This document shows positions 63,076 through 64,000 of a stretch of DNA of 64,000 nt, one piece after another. The stretch's first letter is position 1. Each line of letters begins with the position of its first letter. Position numbers and translations under genes: made by a program. The stretch comes from Nannobrachium achirus (lineage: Eukaryota; Chordata; Actinopteri; Myctophiformes; Myctophidae), in contig OY997656.1 in the NCBI GenBank assembly GCA_963921795.1, forward strand, positions 56,789,839 through 56,853,838, read 5' to 3'. The notes below the pieces were generated by a model. The model was given only the letters and a program-made list of their open reading frames with translations. It searched no databases and was not told the DNA's origin.

Positions 63076-63099
63076 CCCTCACTACACTGAGCACACACC

Positions 63100-63175
63100 C
63101 GGTTCGCATTTCCGAACGCACCCTTTGATACGCTCGGACTGAAACACCAGCAGAAAACACTCTCCCCCCCAGAAA
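63100..63175. repeat. End of the element family seen at 16546-16832
   Basis: CGAACGCACCCTTTGATACG, CTCGGACTGAAACACCAG and GAAAACACTCTC match the right end at 16785-16832. Confidence 0.65.
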
Positions 63176-63439
63176 CACCATACAGCTTTTGGAGAGATTT
63201 CTGGAGAATGGGTGTGTGGGTGGAGATCTCTCAGTGGTGGGGCTAGGGCCAGAGAGCAGCTGAAGAGGTAAGGTGAGTTCAGGCAAGGACTGCCGCACGG
63301 ACTGTCTTCTTGCCCTTGCCAAAGGCTGTGTTGCTCCACATTAAAGCATGGAATGCTGGCAGTGCCATTGCCTTGGATGGTCCAAGACTGTGAGCAATGG
63401 CATGTGCTGGAATATACCTGGTAAGGGAAAAATTATCCA

Positions 63440-63999
63440 AAATATCATAGACAAATTCGCTTCAGTCTGGGAGAACACGAGATCCCATCAGTCATTGAGA
63501 AGCCGGTGATGAGCCTTGGAAATGTCTTCAACCGCACTCTGAATGACAGAGATTCCATCAAGGCAACCAGTGCTGACCTGGAGGGGGCTCCCTGGAAGAT
63601 TCAAGGCCTGTGTTTACCAGCATGAAATGCACCCAAAAATCCTCTGGCCTCTACTTATCTATGATCTGATGGCTGAATGAAGATGGCTGTGGCCGCAGCC
63701 TAAGCAAAATCAGGCTGTACAGGAAGACCAATAAACTCAGGCTCTGTTTCAGCTCAGTCAGGGAGGAGTTTGTGGCACGGGCACAGGAATATCTGCAGTA
63801 CACATCCTGAGCACCCAGGTACCGTACATATCCTGAGCAGCTGCTCCAAGGCGCTGGGTGAGGCCTGAGGGCCGGTTTCTATTGAGGAACGACCAGGTCC
63901 TGAAATCCATCGCTTAAGCAATCAGCAAGGGCATCAAGGGCATCCAATACTCCCAAGCCACAGCTAAAGCCATTCACTGTGTCAAGGAAGGGAAAAGGT
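63440..63999 (+). pseudogene. Decayed reverse-transcriptase C-terminal region
   Basis: Readable across frameshifts: EHEIPSVIEKPVMSLGNVFN, ATSADLEGAPWKIQG, then ACVYQHEMHPKILWPLLIYD, and KLRLCFSSVREEFVARAQEY. The 'ILWPLLIY' segment followed by 'LRL..SS..EEF..AR' is characteristic of a fish retroelement polymerase C-terminus. Several frameshifts make it non-functional. It may run past the window edge. The clade was not determined. Confidence 0.6.
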
Positions 64000-64000
64000 C

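Overview
This window looks like teleost fish nuclear DNA. Its genes are split into small exons with GT/AG introns. The introns are packed with CA/GT and CT/GA microsatellites, hAT-type and TTAA-flanked DNA transposons, fragments of non-LTR retrotransposons and foldback repeats. I cannot name the species; a 200-base run of N shows the sequence is an assembled scaffold. No bacterial features, CRISPR array, rRNA or tRNA gene was seen.

Two genes on the + strand can be assembled from exons whose splice phases agree at every junction. Gene A (exons from 1062 to a stop at 19843, 5' end outside the window) encodes the end of one UPA-like subdomain, then a full FIIND (ZU5 plus UPA parts), then a short helical CARD-like tail. 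This is the C-terminal layout of NLRP1/CARD8-type inflammasome proteins, but with signs of two FIIND units in series.

Gene B (exons from 20526 to at least 61459, 3' end not found) starts about 680 bases downstream. It encodes a caspase-8-like domain (exons 22575, 29494, 31342), a second one (32091, 32387, 33273) and a truncated third first-exon (34050). These are followed by a Ser/Gly/Tyr/Lys heptad repeat, duplicated acidic and Met-rich cassette exons, and two MIB/HERC2 domains (50006+51896 and 55236+55408). In both complete caspase units the catalytic Cys codon is replaced by Ser, and in the second the catalytic His is Tyr. The product is therefore predicted to be a pseudo-caspase scaffold rather than a protease. 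A protein joining tandem dead caspase-8-like domains to MIB/HERC2 domains, beside a FIIND-CARD gene, is the most interesting content here; the one-transcript model is inferred from splice phase and needs RNA evidence.

Most of the rest is repeats in introns. Main items: a GGGCCCGAG-type repeat family (600-1010, 3101-6975, 35440-41478, 42270-42540); TTAA-flanked elements at 4804, 5707, 17523, 38047, 47501 and 49268; hAT-type elements with 8-bp target duplications at 6612, 13124, 16995, 23482, 46083, 50820 and 54478; a decayed LINE on the minus strand (27755-24455) with a 2A-like N-terminus; a 12-hairpin palindromic satellite (43112-43763); a large foldback repeat around the assembly gap (56941-61182); and a four-copy satellite (61574-62770). 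A decayed reverse-transcriptase fragment ends the window.
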